Shown here: positions 39,101 through 48,867 of the stretch, piece after piece
How positions within the stretch are numbered: position 1 is the stretch's first letter
How the letters are laid out: each line of letters begins with the position of its first letter
NCBI GenBank assembly: GCA_011389935.1
Contig: JAABTJ010000005.1
Span: 37,987 to 101,986, forward strand
DNA from: Desulfobacteraceae bacterium
Lineage (GTDB): Bacteria > Desulfobacterota > Desulfobacteria > Desulfobacterales > Desulfosalsimonadaceae
Direction of reading: 5' to 3'
Length of the DNA: 64,000 bases
Translations under genes and position numbers: made by a program
Notes under the pieces: generated by a model
The model's database searches: none
Seen by the model: the letters and a program-made list of their open reading frames with translations, nothing else
What the model was told of the DNA's origin: nothing

Positions 39101-39706
39101 ATGATTACATTCCAAATAAATGACACGCCGGTCGAAGCGGAACCGGGCTGGACCGTACTGGAAACCGCCCGCCATTACGGCATTGAAATACCAACGCTCT
39201 GCTATCACGAGGCGGTATCTCCCAGCGGCGCCTGCCGGCTCTGCATGGTGGAGTTGCGGGACGGAGACTGGTCCAAGCTCGTGGCCTCATGCATCTTCCC
39301 GGTGGCGGAAGGGATTCGCATCTATACCGAAACCGAGCGTATTGACAACGTCCGGCGGTGGATTTTCGAAATGCTTTTGGCCGAAGTTCCGGCCAGCCCG
39401 GAAATCCGGGAAATGGCAACGCAATACGGCGTTGAATCCACGCGGTTTTCGGTGAAAGATCCGGATGAAGACTGCATGGTATGCGGATTGTGCACCCGGG
39501 CCTGTGAAGAGATCGTCGGCCTGTCCGCCATTTCGCTCATGAGCCGGGGGGTGCATAAAAAAGTCGGGGCGCCGTTTTCAAGGCCCACGGAGGTCTGTGT
39601 GGCATGCGGCTGCTGCGTTACCATCTGCCCCACAGGCGCCATGCGCAGACTCATCGAATCGGTTCGGGAAACGCCCGAAGTGACCCTGACCCCTCTGGCA
39701 GTTTAA
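39101..39706 (+). CDS. NuoG N-terminal-like iron-sulfur protein (short HndD/HydA-like without catalytic domain)
   Basis: The protein has 201 residues. It has an N-terminal [2Fe-2S] ferredoxin domain (CYHEAVSPSGACRLCMVEL near residues 34-52), and two [4Fe-4S] sites at CMVCGLCTRACEE (near 127) and CVACGCCVTICP (near 167). The hydrogenase or molybdopterin domain normally attached to such a head is missing. It would therefore be a wire between the NuoEF module and the HdrA-MvhD protein encoded next. A GGAG site precedes ATG at 39101. Confidence 0.88.
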   Translation: MITFQINDTPVEAEPGWTVLETARHYGIEIPTLCYHEAVSPSGACRLCMVELRDGDWSKLVASCIFPVAEGIRIYTETERIDNVRRWIFEMLLAEVPASPEIREMATQYGVESTRFSVKDPDEDCMVCGLCTRACEEIVGLSAISLMSRGVHKKVGAPFSRPTEVCVACGCCVTICPTGAMRRLIESVRETPEVTLTPLAV

Positions 39707-39721
39707 AACAAGGAGAGACCC

Positions 39722-42157
39722 ATGAACAACAATGCCAAAATCGGTATATTTTTATGCAAATGCGGACAGAAAATCGAGCCTATGGTCGATCTGCCCGTTC
39801 TCAAGAAATCGGTGGCCGGGGTCGACGGGGTTGCCTGCTGCGATATCCTCCCTTACCCTTGCCTGGAACCCGGGCTCAACGAAATCAATCAAAAAATACA
39901 AGAACTTGGCCTGAACCGGATCATCGTTGCCGGCTGCGAAAGCCGTCTGATGCTCAAAAAATTCGAGCAGAAAATGGAGGCGAATGGCCTGCAAAAGGGG
40001 CAGATCGACGTGATCAACCTCCGGGGCCACGTAGCAGGCGTCAGCGACCTCTCCCCAAAGGAGAAGGCGGAAAAGGGGAGCAAGCTGATCAAGGCCTCGG
40101 TTGCGGAAATGATCGCGTTTACGCCGTCCACCCGGAAAAGCGTCTCGATCGAAAGGCCGCCCGTTGTCCTCGGCGGCGGCATCGCATCCTTTGCCGCCGC
40201 CCATGAACTGGCACAGGAAGGGATCGACTTCATGCTGTCGATCCCGGAGCGCGACCCCGGGGTCATCCTGGATCATCTCTGCAAGACCTACCCCGGTGAG
40301 CGGACCCACTACCCCCGGCTGAAAAAAATAATCGACGAAGTGCTGGAAAGCCCCCATACGACGCTTCTCCAGCCCGGGAAACTTGCAGGACTTGCCGGCA
40401 TTACGGGGGATTACACCCTTTCCTTTGCCGTACCGGACGCCATGACGCGGCGCCAATACGCGGCCGGTACCATCATTGCCTGCCTGGACGGAGAACTGGT
40501 CCCTCCCGGACCGGAGTTCGGATATGACGGCAAAACCGTATTGTGCCAGCCCGAATTTGAAGAGATGCTCTACGAGGAAAAGATTCCCGACGGGCACACC
40601 GTTTTCTGGGTCTGCGACTATGAAACCGGCCAGCCGGAAAATGCCCAGCTCTCGGCCCGCGCTGCCTTCAACATGGGAAAATTTATCCTCCAGAACAATC
40701 CCAAGGCCGGCGTGGTTATTCTTTACAATGAACAGATGCCCCTTCCCGTCACCGCGGCCGAGCGCAAATTCGCAAGAAAGATGGGGATCATATGGGTTCC
40801 CTATGACAAATCCGTCCGCCCCATCCTCCAGGCGGATTTCGTGAATTTCGGATCCATCAACGACCACCTGGAGCATGAACTGCCATGGGACCAGATCGTT
40901 CTCTCCCCCATCCGAAAAATGGGGGAGAAATCGAGGACTGCGGCAAAAATTCTCGGGATTCTCCATGAAGACAAAGAATTTTTGAGCACCCACCATGCCA
41001 AAGTCCGTCCGGAAATGGTCGGCCGGGAGGAATCCTACCTGGCCGGATCCGCCCGGTACGCCTGCGACCTGACCGACGCCTTGAACCAGGGGCGGAAGGC
41101 CGGCAAAAAGAACGCTGAAATGATCAAAAAATCGAGGGGCGGGGCGCTCTTCGTCCCCCAAGTGGTCTGTATCGTGGACACGGACAAATGCGTGGCTTGC
41201 GGTCAGTGCCAGGAGCTGTGCGACTGCGGCGGCATCGGTGTGGCAGAGTTGGTCGGCGGCGGGCTTCCCCGGGTGGTAGACCCCATGGTCTGCACGGGCG
41301 GCGGCACCTGCGCGGCAGCGTGCCCCTACAACGCCCTGACGCTTCAAAACAATACCAACGCTCAACGGGAAGCCCGCGTAGCAGCACTGGCCGGCCAGAT
41401 GGCCGACCATGAATTTGTCGCCTATGCCTGCTCCTGGGCCGGTCTGCCGGCAGCGGACAATGCCGGGAATATGGGGTTGAAGTACGATCCGGCCATCCAT
41501 ATCCTGGGCGTTCCCTGCCTGGGGCAGCTGGATCCGAGCATCATGGCCCGGGCCTTTCTGGAAGGGGCACCGGGGCTGCTCCTGGTGGGATGCTCACCGG
41601 AAGACTGCCATCACTCCTTCGGCATTGACCACGCCTGGAGCCGGGTCAATTTGATGAAAAAACTGTTTGTCTTCTGCGGGTTTGACCGAAGGCGCATCAC
41701 CCTTGCCCATGCGGATATGAACAAGCCCGAAGAACTCATCAAGACCATGGAAAGTTTTGCCAAGGCAATCAAGGCCCTCGGCCCCATTGAAAAGACCCCG
41801 GAAAACATGAGCAAGCTGCAAAGCATCTACCGGCTGGTAAAATCCAATTCCCGGGTCCGGCTCCTTCTTTCCGCGGGGCTGCGGCGGCCGTGGGAGCATA
41901 CCTACCGGGGAGACCAGCGCTGTGCCCTGCAGTACGAGCGGGAAGATTTCATCAGCGCACTGAAGGAGGAATTCCTCAAGTCGCGGCTGGAAACGGTGAT
42001 GACGAAAGAAAAGCGCCCCTTCAATATCCGGGAGCTGGCCTCCTATCTCACGGAAGAGAAGAAAAGCGTTGCAGAGCAGCTTGGCGAGCTGGTGTCGGAA
42101 GGGCACGTCAACGTTCAATACAAGGAAGGAAAGCCGCTGTACCTCAGCGTCAATTAA
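39722..42157 (+). CDS. HdrA-MvhD fusion protein with reduced flavin domain and winged-helix-like tail
   Basis: The protein has 811 residues. It opens with the HdrA lead domain (IGIFLCKCGQKI). A shortened FAD Rossmann region follows (VVLGGGIASFAAAHELA near residue 144) that lacks the usual second half of the flavin motif. Two [4Fe-4S] sites follow (CVACGQCQELCDCGG near 487, CTGGGTCAAACPY near 523), then an MvhD domain (YACSWAGLPAAD near 566, GCSPEDCHH near 621). The last 50 residues read like a winged helix (NIRELASYLTEEKKSVAEQL). A GGAGAG site precedes ATG at 39722. It probably docks NuoEF/G-like subunits to a thiol- or ferredoxin-linked partner. A strong terminator follows. Confidence 0.87.
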   Translation: MNNNAKIGIFLCKCGQKIEPMVDLPVLKKSVAGVDGVACCDILPYPCLEPGLNEINQKIQELGLNRIIVAGCESRLMLKKFEQKMEANGLQKGQIDVINLRGHVAGVSDLSPKEKAEKGSKLIKASVAEMIAFTPSTRKSVSIERPPVVLGGGIASFAAAHELAQEGIDFMLSIPERDPGVILDHLCKTYPGERTHYPRLKKIIDEVLESPHTTLLQPGKLAGLAGITGDYTLSFAVPDAMTRRQYAAGTIIACLDGELVPPGPEFGYDGKTVLCQPEFEEMLYEEKIPDGHTVFWVCDYETGQPENAQLSARAAFNMGKFILQNNPKAGVVILYNEQMPLPVTAAERKFARKMGIIWVPYDKSVRPILQADFVNFGSINDHLEHELPWDQIVLSPIRKMGEKSRTAAKILGILHEDKEFLSTHHAKVRPEMVGREESYLAGSARYACDLTDALNQGRKAGKKNAEMIKKSRGGALFVPQVVCIVDTDKCVACGQCQELCDCGGIGVAELVGGGLPRVVDPMVCTGGGTCAAACPYNALTLQNNTNAQREARVAALAGQMADHEFVAYACSWAGLPAADNAGNMGLKYDPAIHILGVPCLGQLDPSIMARAFLEGAPGLLLVGCSPEDCHHSFGIDHAWSRVNLMKKLFVFCGFDRRRITLAHADMNKPEELIKTMESFAKAIKALGPIEKTPENMSKLQSIYRLVKSNSRVRLLLSAGLRRPWEHTYRGDQRCALQYEREDFISALKEEFLKSRLETVMTKEKRPFNIRELASYLTEEKKSVAEQLGELVSEGHVNVQYKEGKPLYLSVN

Positions 42158-42177
42158 TCGTTAGCGTTCGTTACTCC

Positions 42178-42215
42178 GGCCGGGAAGCGAACCGTGCTTC
42201 CCGGCCTTGTTTTTT
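42178..42215 (+). terminator. Rho-independent terminator of the nuoEF/hdrA-mvhD operon
   Basis: GGCCGGGAAGC (42178-42188) and GCTTCCCGGCC (42196-42206) form an 11-base-pair perfect stem with a 7-base loop, followed by TTGTTTTTT. It sits 20 bases after the hdrA-mvhD stop. Confidence 0.92.
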
Positions 42216-42270
42216 GCCCTGCGGCGGATGCATTGTACAACCGGTACGCCATCAGCGCCGGAGATGCCTT

Positions 42271-43137
42271 TTATCCGGCATTCTCCTGCCGGGCGCGCGA
42301 GGCGACCGGGGTGCCCGTCCGGCAGCCGATGTGTCCCGCGATAACCGGGCATTTGGCTTTCAATAAAAAAACGATCGGCATCTCCATATGGGATAGCGTT
42401 TCATAATTGCCCTGCCCCTTGGCAATAATCAAATCGGCGGTCTCAAACGCCTGCCGGAAACGGTCCGAACAGTCGTCAAGGATGACTCCCGGCGCATCCG
42501 ATCCGTTGTCAATCACCTTTACAAGACGGCTCATACCACTTTCTTCCGCATCCGCCAAAGTGGCGTCGTTGATAACCGGGCCTCCCCGTACGGCGTATGT
42601 GATTTTATCGCACGAAAGCTGTTCAACGAGAAAACGGTCAAAAACAATTTCCCCGGCATTGTCCCCGATATATAAAATCGTCTCGGCCGAATCGGCCGCC
42701 TGCCAGAGAAATTCCAGGTTCCCGTACAAGGGCTCGGATAAAGAGCGCGTAATGGTTTCATCGATCACATTCCGGCTTACGAAACTGCTGACGCCAAGGT
42801 CGATGATATTGCCCGCAATGGCCATGCGGACGGCGGTTTCCATGGGATGGGCGGAGGTTTCGACCATTTCCCGGAGCAACGGGTACAATTCCAGGGCATA
42901 TTGGTTGCTCTCGGTTTTCACCGATTGAAAGGGGTCGTGGTTGCCGGAGAATTCCCGAACCAGCCGGTGTATGACCTGCCCCATCGCCGGGGGGGTCTGT
43001 TTCAGGTCCATGTTTCCGGTGGCAGATAGCACTTTCTGAAGAACCGTCTCCTGGATACCCGGATCCTGGGTGGCAAGCCGGACCGCGTCAAGGGCCTGGC
43101 GAATGAAGCAGGGGATGCAGTCGAAATAGGTTTTCAT
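42271..43137 (-). CDS. DUF89/ARMT1-like damage-control phosphatase family protein
   Basis: The protein has 288 residues. It shows the DUF89 opening (MKTYFDCIPCFIRQALDAV) and the metal-binding core LYIGDNAGEIVFDRFLVEQL (near residue 155), followed by VRGGPVINDATLADA and LIIAKGQGNYETL. The family includes metal-dependent phosphatases that remove damaged or side-product metabolites. The specific substrate is unknown. It lies downstream of hdrA on the same strand, 30 bases away, and may be in the same transcript. Confidence 0.87.
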   Translation of the reverse strand: MKTYFDCIPCFIRQALDAVRLATQDPGIQETVLQKVLSATGNMDLKQTPPAMGQVIHRLVREFSGNHDPFQSVKTESNQYALELYPLLREMVETSAHPMETAVRMAIAGNIIDLGVSSFVSRNVIDETITRSLSEPLYGNLEFLWQAADSAETILYIGDNAGEIVFDRFLVEQLSCDKITYAVRGGPVINDATLADAEESGMSRLVKVIDNGSDAPGVILDDCSDRFRQAFETADLIIAKGQGNYETLSHMEMPIVFLLKAKCPVIAGHIGCRTGTPVASRARQENAG

Positions 43138-43167
43138 GGCCGCACAATCTCCTTCGCGCAGGTCTTT

Positions 43168-46100
43168 TTACCCCGCCTTGTCAAGGGCAAAAATCTCTGC
43201 AAATATCTGGTCGTTGTCGAATCCCTTCAAATGAATGGCGCCGCTGCGGCAGGACGCGACGCACAGCCCGCAGCCCTTGCATAACACCGCGTTAATACCG
43301 GCCTTGCCGGCATGGGGGCCCTGCTCGATAAACGACGGCGCCGAATACGGGCAAACGGCCACGCACACGCCGCACGAACTGCAATTTGCAGGATCGGTTT
43401 CCGCAACCGTCCCGGCCATCCGGATCGTCTTTTTGGCCAGAAGCGTCACGGCCCGGGTGGCCGCCGCCCGGGCCTGGGTGATGGATTCATCCAATGGCTT
43501 GGGGGCATGGGCCAGCCCGCAGATAAAAACCCCGTCGGTGGCGCAATCCACTGGCCGCAGCTTGACGTGGGCTTCCATGAAAAATCCGTCATCATTGCGC
43601 GTCACCTTGAACATCTGTGCCAGCGGATTGTCCCGGGGGGGGGTCATGGCCGCGGCCAGCACCATCAAATCCGGTTTCACGACCATCCGGCGGCGCAGCG
43701 CCGTGTCCCTGAATACGACCTCCAAATCGTCTCCGGCCTGGTTGACCGCAAGGCCCACCGACTCATCGTATTTGAGAAACACGACCCCCTTTTCCCGGGC
43801 CTTGCGATACAGGTCTTCCCGAAGACCGTAGCTTCTCATATCCCGGTAGAGCACAAGGACGTCCATCTCCGGACGCAGATTTTTGAGGGCCAGGGCATTT
43901 TTGATGGATTGGGTGCAGCAAACCTTGGAGCAATACGGGCGCTCGGGAATGCGGGACCCCACGCATTGAATGAACAGGGCCGTTTGAACAGCGCCCAGGG
44001 CGGCATCCTTTCGCATCATCCGTTGATCCAGCTCCATACCGGTGATCACCCGGGTGTCCTTGCCATACAGGTAAAGATCGGGCTTGAGCTCGGATGCGCC
44101 CGAAGCGATGATCGCCACCCCGTGGGAAAGGATCTCTTCCCCGCTCCGCCCCTCGATGGTGGTCTCGAAGTTCCCCACGAAACCGTCTGATTTCTTGATT
44201 CGGGCATTTAAACGAACCTCGATCTTCGGGTCGGCGGTGATCTCCTGGACCATATTTTCCACGTACGCCTGGACATCCGCGCCATCCCAGGTTTCATGAA
44301 TCTTAAGGGCCTGGCCGCCGAGGCGGTCGGTCTGCTCCACCAGAAAGCTTTCGTATCCCTGGGACGAAAGGGCTTTGGCCGCGGTCATGCCGGCAAGCCC
44401 GCCCCCGATAACCAGGGCCTTCGGGGTAATGGCCAGCTCGGGCTCACTCAGCGGCTGCTGCAGGGCCACCTTGGCCACCGCCTTGCGGGTGAGATCCTTT
44501 GCTTTTTCCGTGGCGGCTTCGGGCGCCTGGCCGTGGACCCAGGAACACTGGTTGCGAATGTTGGCCATTTCAAAAAGATACTTGTTGATCCCGGCGTTGG
44601 TCAGGGTTTCCTGGAAAAGGGGTTCGTGCGTCTTGGGGGTGCAGGCCGAGACCACCACGCGGTTGAGCTGTTTTTCCCGGATCACTTTGGCCATCATCTC
44701 CTGGGTGTCCTGGCTGCAGGCAAACATGCTCTCCTCTGCATGGACCACATAGGGCAAGGTCTTGGCATACGCCACTACATCCGGCACATCCACCACCGCC
44801 GCAATATTGCTCCCGCACCGGCAGATAAACACGCCGATCCGGGGCGTATCCCCTCTCGTGTCCTTTTCTTTCGGCACTTCCCTGGTTCGGGTCAGTGTCC
44901 AGCGCGCATCGGCCAGGCGGGTTGCCGCCATCCCCGCCGCAGCAGAGGATTCCACCACCGAGGAAGGAATGTCCATGGGGGCTTCGAACCCGCCGCAGAC
45001 GTAAATGCCGGGCACCGTTGTCCGGACCGGCTCCATCTTTGATGTGCGCGCAAATCCGTAATGGTCGGTCTGAATTCCGAGGCGCCCGGCCAAAACACGC
45101 CCTTCGGGGCTTACGCCCAATCCCACCGACAACACAACGATATCGAACGCTTCCTCCACCGTTTTCCCGGCAGAATCCACGTACCGGATCCGCAGGTTCC
45201 CGTCGTCATCCTCCGGCAGCACGTTGGTAATCCTGGACTTGACAAAACGAATCCCGGATTCCTCCCGCCCCCGGTTGAAATAACGCTCAAAATCCTTGCC
45301 ATGGGTTCGGATATCCATGTAAAAAATCGCCGCATCCAAAGGCGCCTTGCTGTGCGCCTTGGCCAGCATGGCCTCCTTGATGGCGTATGTGCAGCAAACG
45401 GAGGAACAATACCCCCGGCCGCCGATATGCACGTCCCGTGAGCCAACGCACTGCAGCCAGGCGATTTTTCCCGGCTCCCTGTGATCCGACGGCCGCACGA
45501 GGTGCCCCCCGAAAGGCCCCGAAGAGGACAGCATACGCTCGAATTCCAGGCTGGTCACCACATTGGGGAAGCGTTTATACCCATACACATCATGCGCCGA
45601 AGGATCGTACGCTTCGCATCCGCTGGCGATGATCACGCTCCCCACCGCCAGGTCCAGCGTTTTTTCCGGTTCGTCAAACCAGATCGCATCCGTGGGGCAA
45701 AACTTTTCACAGGCCTTGCACGTGCCTTTCTGGAAAAAAATACAATTGTCCTTGTCGATGGCGTATTTCAGGGGGACCGCCTGGGCGTACTTTACATAAG
45801 CCGCCTTCCGCTTTTTCAACCCCGCATCGTAGGTGTCCACGACTTTTTTGGGGCATTTTTCCGCACAGACACCGCACGCGATGCACTTGTCCATGTCCAC
45901 GTAACGGGGGTGCTGAAGCACCCGGACATGGAAATCCCCCTCTTCCCCCGAAATTTCCTGGACTTCCGCCAGGGTCAGAAGCTCGATGTTTATATGCCGG
46001 TCGACCTCGACCAGTTTGGGAGAGATAATTCACATCGCGCAGTCGTTGGTGGGGAACGTCTTGTCGAGCTGGGACATGATCCCCCCGATGGAGGTGCTCC

Positions 46101-46206
46101 GCTCGACCAGATAGACGTAGTAGCCGGAATCAGCCGCATCGAGCGCAGCCTGCATCCCGGCGATCCCGCCGCCGACCACCATAATGGCACCTGTTATATT
46201 GGACAT
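43168..46206 (-). CDS. hdrA: HdrA-like flavoprotein with in-frame TGA, probable selenoprotein (double HdrA)
   Basis: The frame from ATG at 46206 to 43168 is 1,013 codons with one internal TGA (codon 59, 46030-46032). The TGA falls in PTNDCAM-[TGA]-IISPKLVE, where HdrA proteins have Cys, a site known to be selenocysteine in some HdrAs. A SECIS-like hairpin follows 15 bases later. Ignoring the TGA would remove the start of the first FAD domain ([19 protein letters not shown]). Domains in order are FAD half-domain, ferredoxin ([13 protein letters not shown] near 110), a second HdrA lead domain ([10 protein letters not shown] near 455), a complete FAD domain ([19 protein letters not shown]), and two C-terminal [4Fe-4S] sites ([23 protein letters not shown]). 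It is the flavin core of the hdrABC set encoded with 46215-48867. Confidence 0.88.
45997..46032 (-). promoter_or_regulatory. Bacterial SECIS element and UGA selenocysteine codon in hdrA
   Basis: After TGA (46030-46032) and 15 bases comes CTGGTCGAGGTCGACCGG (46014 down to 45997). Its arms CTGGTC and GACCGG form six pairs (one G-U), with a loop of GAGGTC carrying the AGGUC bases. The apical loop of the E. coli fdhF SECIS also has AGGUC, and the distance to the UGA is within the bacterial range. It should bind SelB and direct selenocysteine insertion. Confidence 0.8.
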
Positions 46207-46214
46207 CTTTTCAC

Positions 46215-47090
46215 CTATTGTGCGATAAACGTATTGATATCGCAGATATCTTTTTTGTTTTGCGGCAGACCCAGTCTTCTTCCGGAAATGCCCATGGCCA
46301 GCCCCAGGAGCTGGATGTAGAGAATCGATGGCAGATCCGCCTCCGTCCGCCCCTCTTCCTCCATCTCCTTTTGCACATCATCGAACTGGATGTGGCACCA
46401 CGGACAAGCCACGCTGAGATAATCCGCTCCGGACGCCTTTGCATTCGCCAGTTTTTTTGCCGTCAGGCGCATGGACAGGTCGTCATTGACGCCCATAAGG
46501 GGGGCTCCGCAGCATTCCAGCTTCTGCGACCAGTCAACGGATTTGGCCCCTGTCAGGGAGACCAGCGTATCCAGGATGGCAGGCGACACCGGGTCGTCAA
46601 ACTGCATGATATCGCTGGGACGCAGGGCATGGCATCCGTAATGGGGGGCAATCTTCACATTCGCAAACGGGGTTTTTAATTTTTCCCGGATAGCGGCTTC
46701 GCCGATATCCCTGTGAAGCAGGGTGAGCAGGTGCGTCACCCTGGCCTTTCCCTGGTAGTGCAAATTTTTTTTACCCAGAAACGCGTTCACCTCGTTTTTG
46801 AGTTCCGCGTTGTTTGCCAGTATGTGGGCGGCCATTTTCAAACTTCCGTAACAGCACTGACAAAGGGTCAATATGTCCAGGTCTTCTCTTTCCGCCAGCG
46901 CAAGGGCTTTTGCGGAAAAAAGCAGGTAGGTATTCCTATCCGAATTCCGCAGGGGATATCCGCAGCAATTGAATGCCCGGATATCGACCAGTTCCACCTG
47001 AAACCGCGCCAGAACCGCCCTGGCGGATCGTTCGTATTGCTGCACCCGTGCCGGAATGTTGCATCCGAGAAAAAACGCATATTTCATCAT
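46215..47090 (-). CDS. hdrB: HdrB-like heterodisulfide reductase subunit (CCG-domain)
   Basis: The protein has 291 residues from ATG at 47090 (a second ATG is at 47087); a longer open frame upstream is not family-like. Two CCG domains are visible through their cysteines ([28 protein letters not shown], then [28 protein letters not shown]). In HdrB these bind two unusual [4Fe-4S] clusters that reduce heterodisulfides or related thiols. It lies 8 bases before the hdrA start and 25 after hdrC. The native substrate in a sulfate reducer is unknown. Confidence 0.92.
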   Translation of the reverse strand: MMKYAFFLGCNIPARVQQYERSARAVLARFQVELVDIRAFNCCGYPLRNSDRNTYLLFSAKALALAEREDLDILTLCQCCYGSLKMAAHILANNAELKNEVNAFLGKKNLHYQGKARVTHLLTLLHRDIGEAAIREKLKTPFANVKIAPHYGCHALRPSDIMQFDDPVSPAILDTLVSLTGAKSVDWSQKLECCGAPLMGVNDDLSMRLTAKKLANAKASGADYLSVACPWCHIQFDDVQKEMEEEGRTEADLPSILYIQLLGLAMGISGRRLGLPQNKKDICDINTFIAQ

Positions 47091-47115
47091 GTATGTCCAC
47101 GTTCGATTGATGGTT

Positions 47116-48867
47116 TCAAGAACCGGCGGCCACTTCCTGAAACGCCATGTTTTTGAGTTCATAAAGGATGTCCGTCACCTTGACCTCCTGGGGGCAGTGC
47201 TCCTGGCATTGATAGCAAGTCAGGCAATACCAGAGCATGGGGGCGCCAAGGGCCAGATCCTTGAGTCCAAGCCCCAGGGATCGCATGATCTGATGGGGCA
47301 AAAGCCCGACGGCCGCTTGGGGATCCTCATACGACTGGACCACGGGGCACACCGTAGTACAGTTTTCACAGGCAAAGCAGCCCACAAAGGTTGCACCCCA
47401 TGGGGTTTCGTGGGCACGGGCCGCAACGGTCCTGTCGGTCGGCACAACAGGAATCGTCGCTTCGGTGTCCCGGGCCATGGGAAATGCAGCGGCCATGGCC
47501 TCCATCGCTTCATCCATCGGCCGTTCATACCCTTGGGCAGGCAGCAGGGGACGGTTCAGGCCGCGGAAGAAGGAAAACGGAGAAAGCGTGAGAAACGTCG
47601 GTCCGTCTTCCGCCAGAATGGGCTCCCGGACGGAAAGCCAGAGTTCCCTCAGGTTGATTCCGGCCGGGCATACCACTGTACAGCGGTTACAGTTGGTGCA
47701 AAGATAAAACCCCTCGTGGATGGCAGCCATCGCCTCGGGGGCGATTTTTTTCCCGGCGGTATACTCCCGGAGAAAGGACAATTTCTCGGCAGGAAGCACC
47801 ATCCGGTTGCCGTTGGCTTCATAGGCGATCGCAACAGAGCACCGGAGACTGCAGGTACCGCAGCGCGTGCAGGCGTCCAGGGCAAGGGCCTGGCGCGTCG
47901 CGATATTGGCCGGATGGGATGTCCTCGGATCCATCACGGCATTGGCAAGCAGACAGAAAGAGCTGGAAAACATGTGAAACATTTTGCTGAACGGCAGGTA
48001 GGCCAACCCGAAAAAACAGGCGATCACATGAATATACCATAAAATGGCCGCTCCGTTTACACGATCCAGCGCCAGGGCGAACGGCCCCATGGCCTTGGCC
48101 GTGGTATACCCGGCAAATGCGAATTTGTTGGGAGCGTGACAATACGCGCAATAGTTCTCGTGAGCCTCGGCCCCCTCTTTCAGAATATCATCTGAAAAAG
48201 GGGCTTCCACGTTGGGGGAGACTGTCCCGTATTCAGCAACCCAATAGCTTTCAAGGGCGCGGAGCTCTTCGTCGTCGGAAATGAAGGAGTAATCGTCCAC
48301 CATGCCCATGAATTCGGAATGGGAACTCATTTGGGCGCCTTCCAGCAGGAATCCGGAAAGCATGATGATCGCCACGATGGCGATCGTATAACGGTCCATG
48401 ACATTGGTCAGCATTCGCGGAATCTTAAGGATAAAGCGGCGGTAAACCGCAATCCCCACGCCGACGACCACCATCATGCCGAAAAAATCCCGTAAAAACA
48501 GAAACGGATTCAGGGTCGAATAATAATTGGAAAACAGCTTTGCCGTAATGAGGTTTTCCATGGCATGCATGAGCAGAAGAAACGTGAATCCGCTGTATAT
48601 CAAGATGTGCATGATCCAGCGCAGGCGGTCCTCCCTGGCGATCCGCATCTGCAAAAACACATCCAGGATAAGCGATCGGAAAAGCAGCAGCACTTTGCGG
48701 CTGAAAACCACACCGACCACACCGCGTATTGCCGCATACAGGCGCTGGGAGGGAGTGAATTCCTGTCCGAAAACACCGACTTTCCGGGTCAACCAGGTGG
48801 AAACCTTGTATATTGTTCCGATGGCGAATATCGCCAGGGCCAGGTACAACGATATGGAAAAAAACAT
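47116..48867 (-). CDS. hdrC: Membrane HdrC-like subunit with cytochrome-b-type domain, c-haem motif and four iron-sulfur sites
   Basis: The protein has 583 residues. ATG at 48867 has AGGAGG 8 bases upstream; an upstream TTG is less likely. About five or six hydrophobic helices (residues 5-330) resemble the NarI/DsrM-type quinone-reactive fold with histidines in the helices (RWIMHILIYSG, LLMHAMENL, YIHVIACFFG). A CAYCH motif near residue 239 is a c-type haem site. The soluble part has four [4Fe-4S]-type motifs (CTRCGTCSLRC near 331, CTNCNRCTVVC near 389, CFACENCTTVC near 499, CLTCYQCQEHC near 547). It would link membrane quinone or a periplasmic cytochrome to cytoplasmic HdrAB. Confidence 0.88.
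   Translation of the reverse strand: MFFSISLYLALAIFAIGTIYKVSTWLTRKVGVFGQEFTPSQRLYAAIRGVVGVVFSRKVLLLFRSLILDVFLQMRIAREDRLRWIMHILIYSGFTFLLLMHAMENLITAKLFSNYYSTLNPFLFLRDFFGMMVVVGVGIAVYRRFILKIPRMLTNVMDRYTIAIVAIIMLSGFLLEGAQMSSHSEFMGMVDDYSFISDDEELRALESYWVAEYGTVSPNVEAPFSDDILKEGAEAHENYCAYCHAPNKFAFAGYTTAKAMGPFALALDRVNGAAILWYIHVIACFFGLAYLPFSKMFHMFSSSFCLLANAVMDPRTSHPANIATRQALALDACTRCGTCSLRCSVAIAYEANGNRMVLPAEKLSFLREYTAGKKIAPEAMAAIHEGFYLCTNCNRCTVVCPAGINLRELWLSVREPILAEDGPTFLTLSPFSFFRGLNRPLLPAQGYERPMDEAMEAMAAAFPMARDTEATIPVVPTDRTVAARAHETPWGATFVGCFACENCTTVCPVVQSYEDPQAAVGLLPHQIMRSLGLGLKDLALGAPMLWYCLTCYQCQEHCPQEVKVTDILYELKNMAFQEVAAGS

Noticed and set aside
39752..41500. Long minus-strand open frame opposite the hdrA-mvhD fusion
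   Set aside because: The plus-strand frame has FAD, ferredoxin and MvhD motifs; the minus frame has none.
45921..46206. Treating hdrA as starting at 45921 with a separate upstream pseudogene
   Set aside because: The same frame continues to an ATG at 46206 with an intact FAD motif, a single TGA at a conserved Cys site and a SECIS hairpin.
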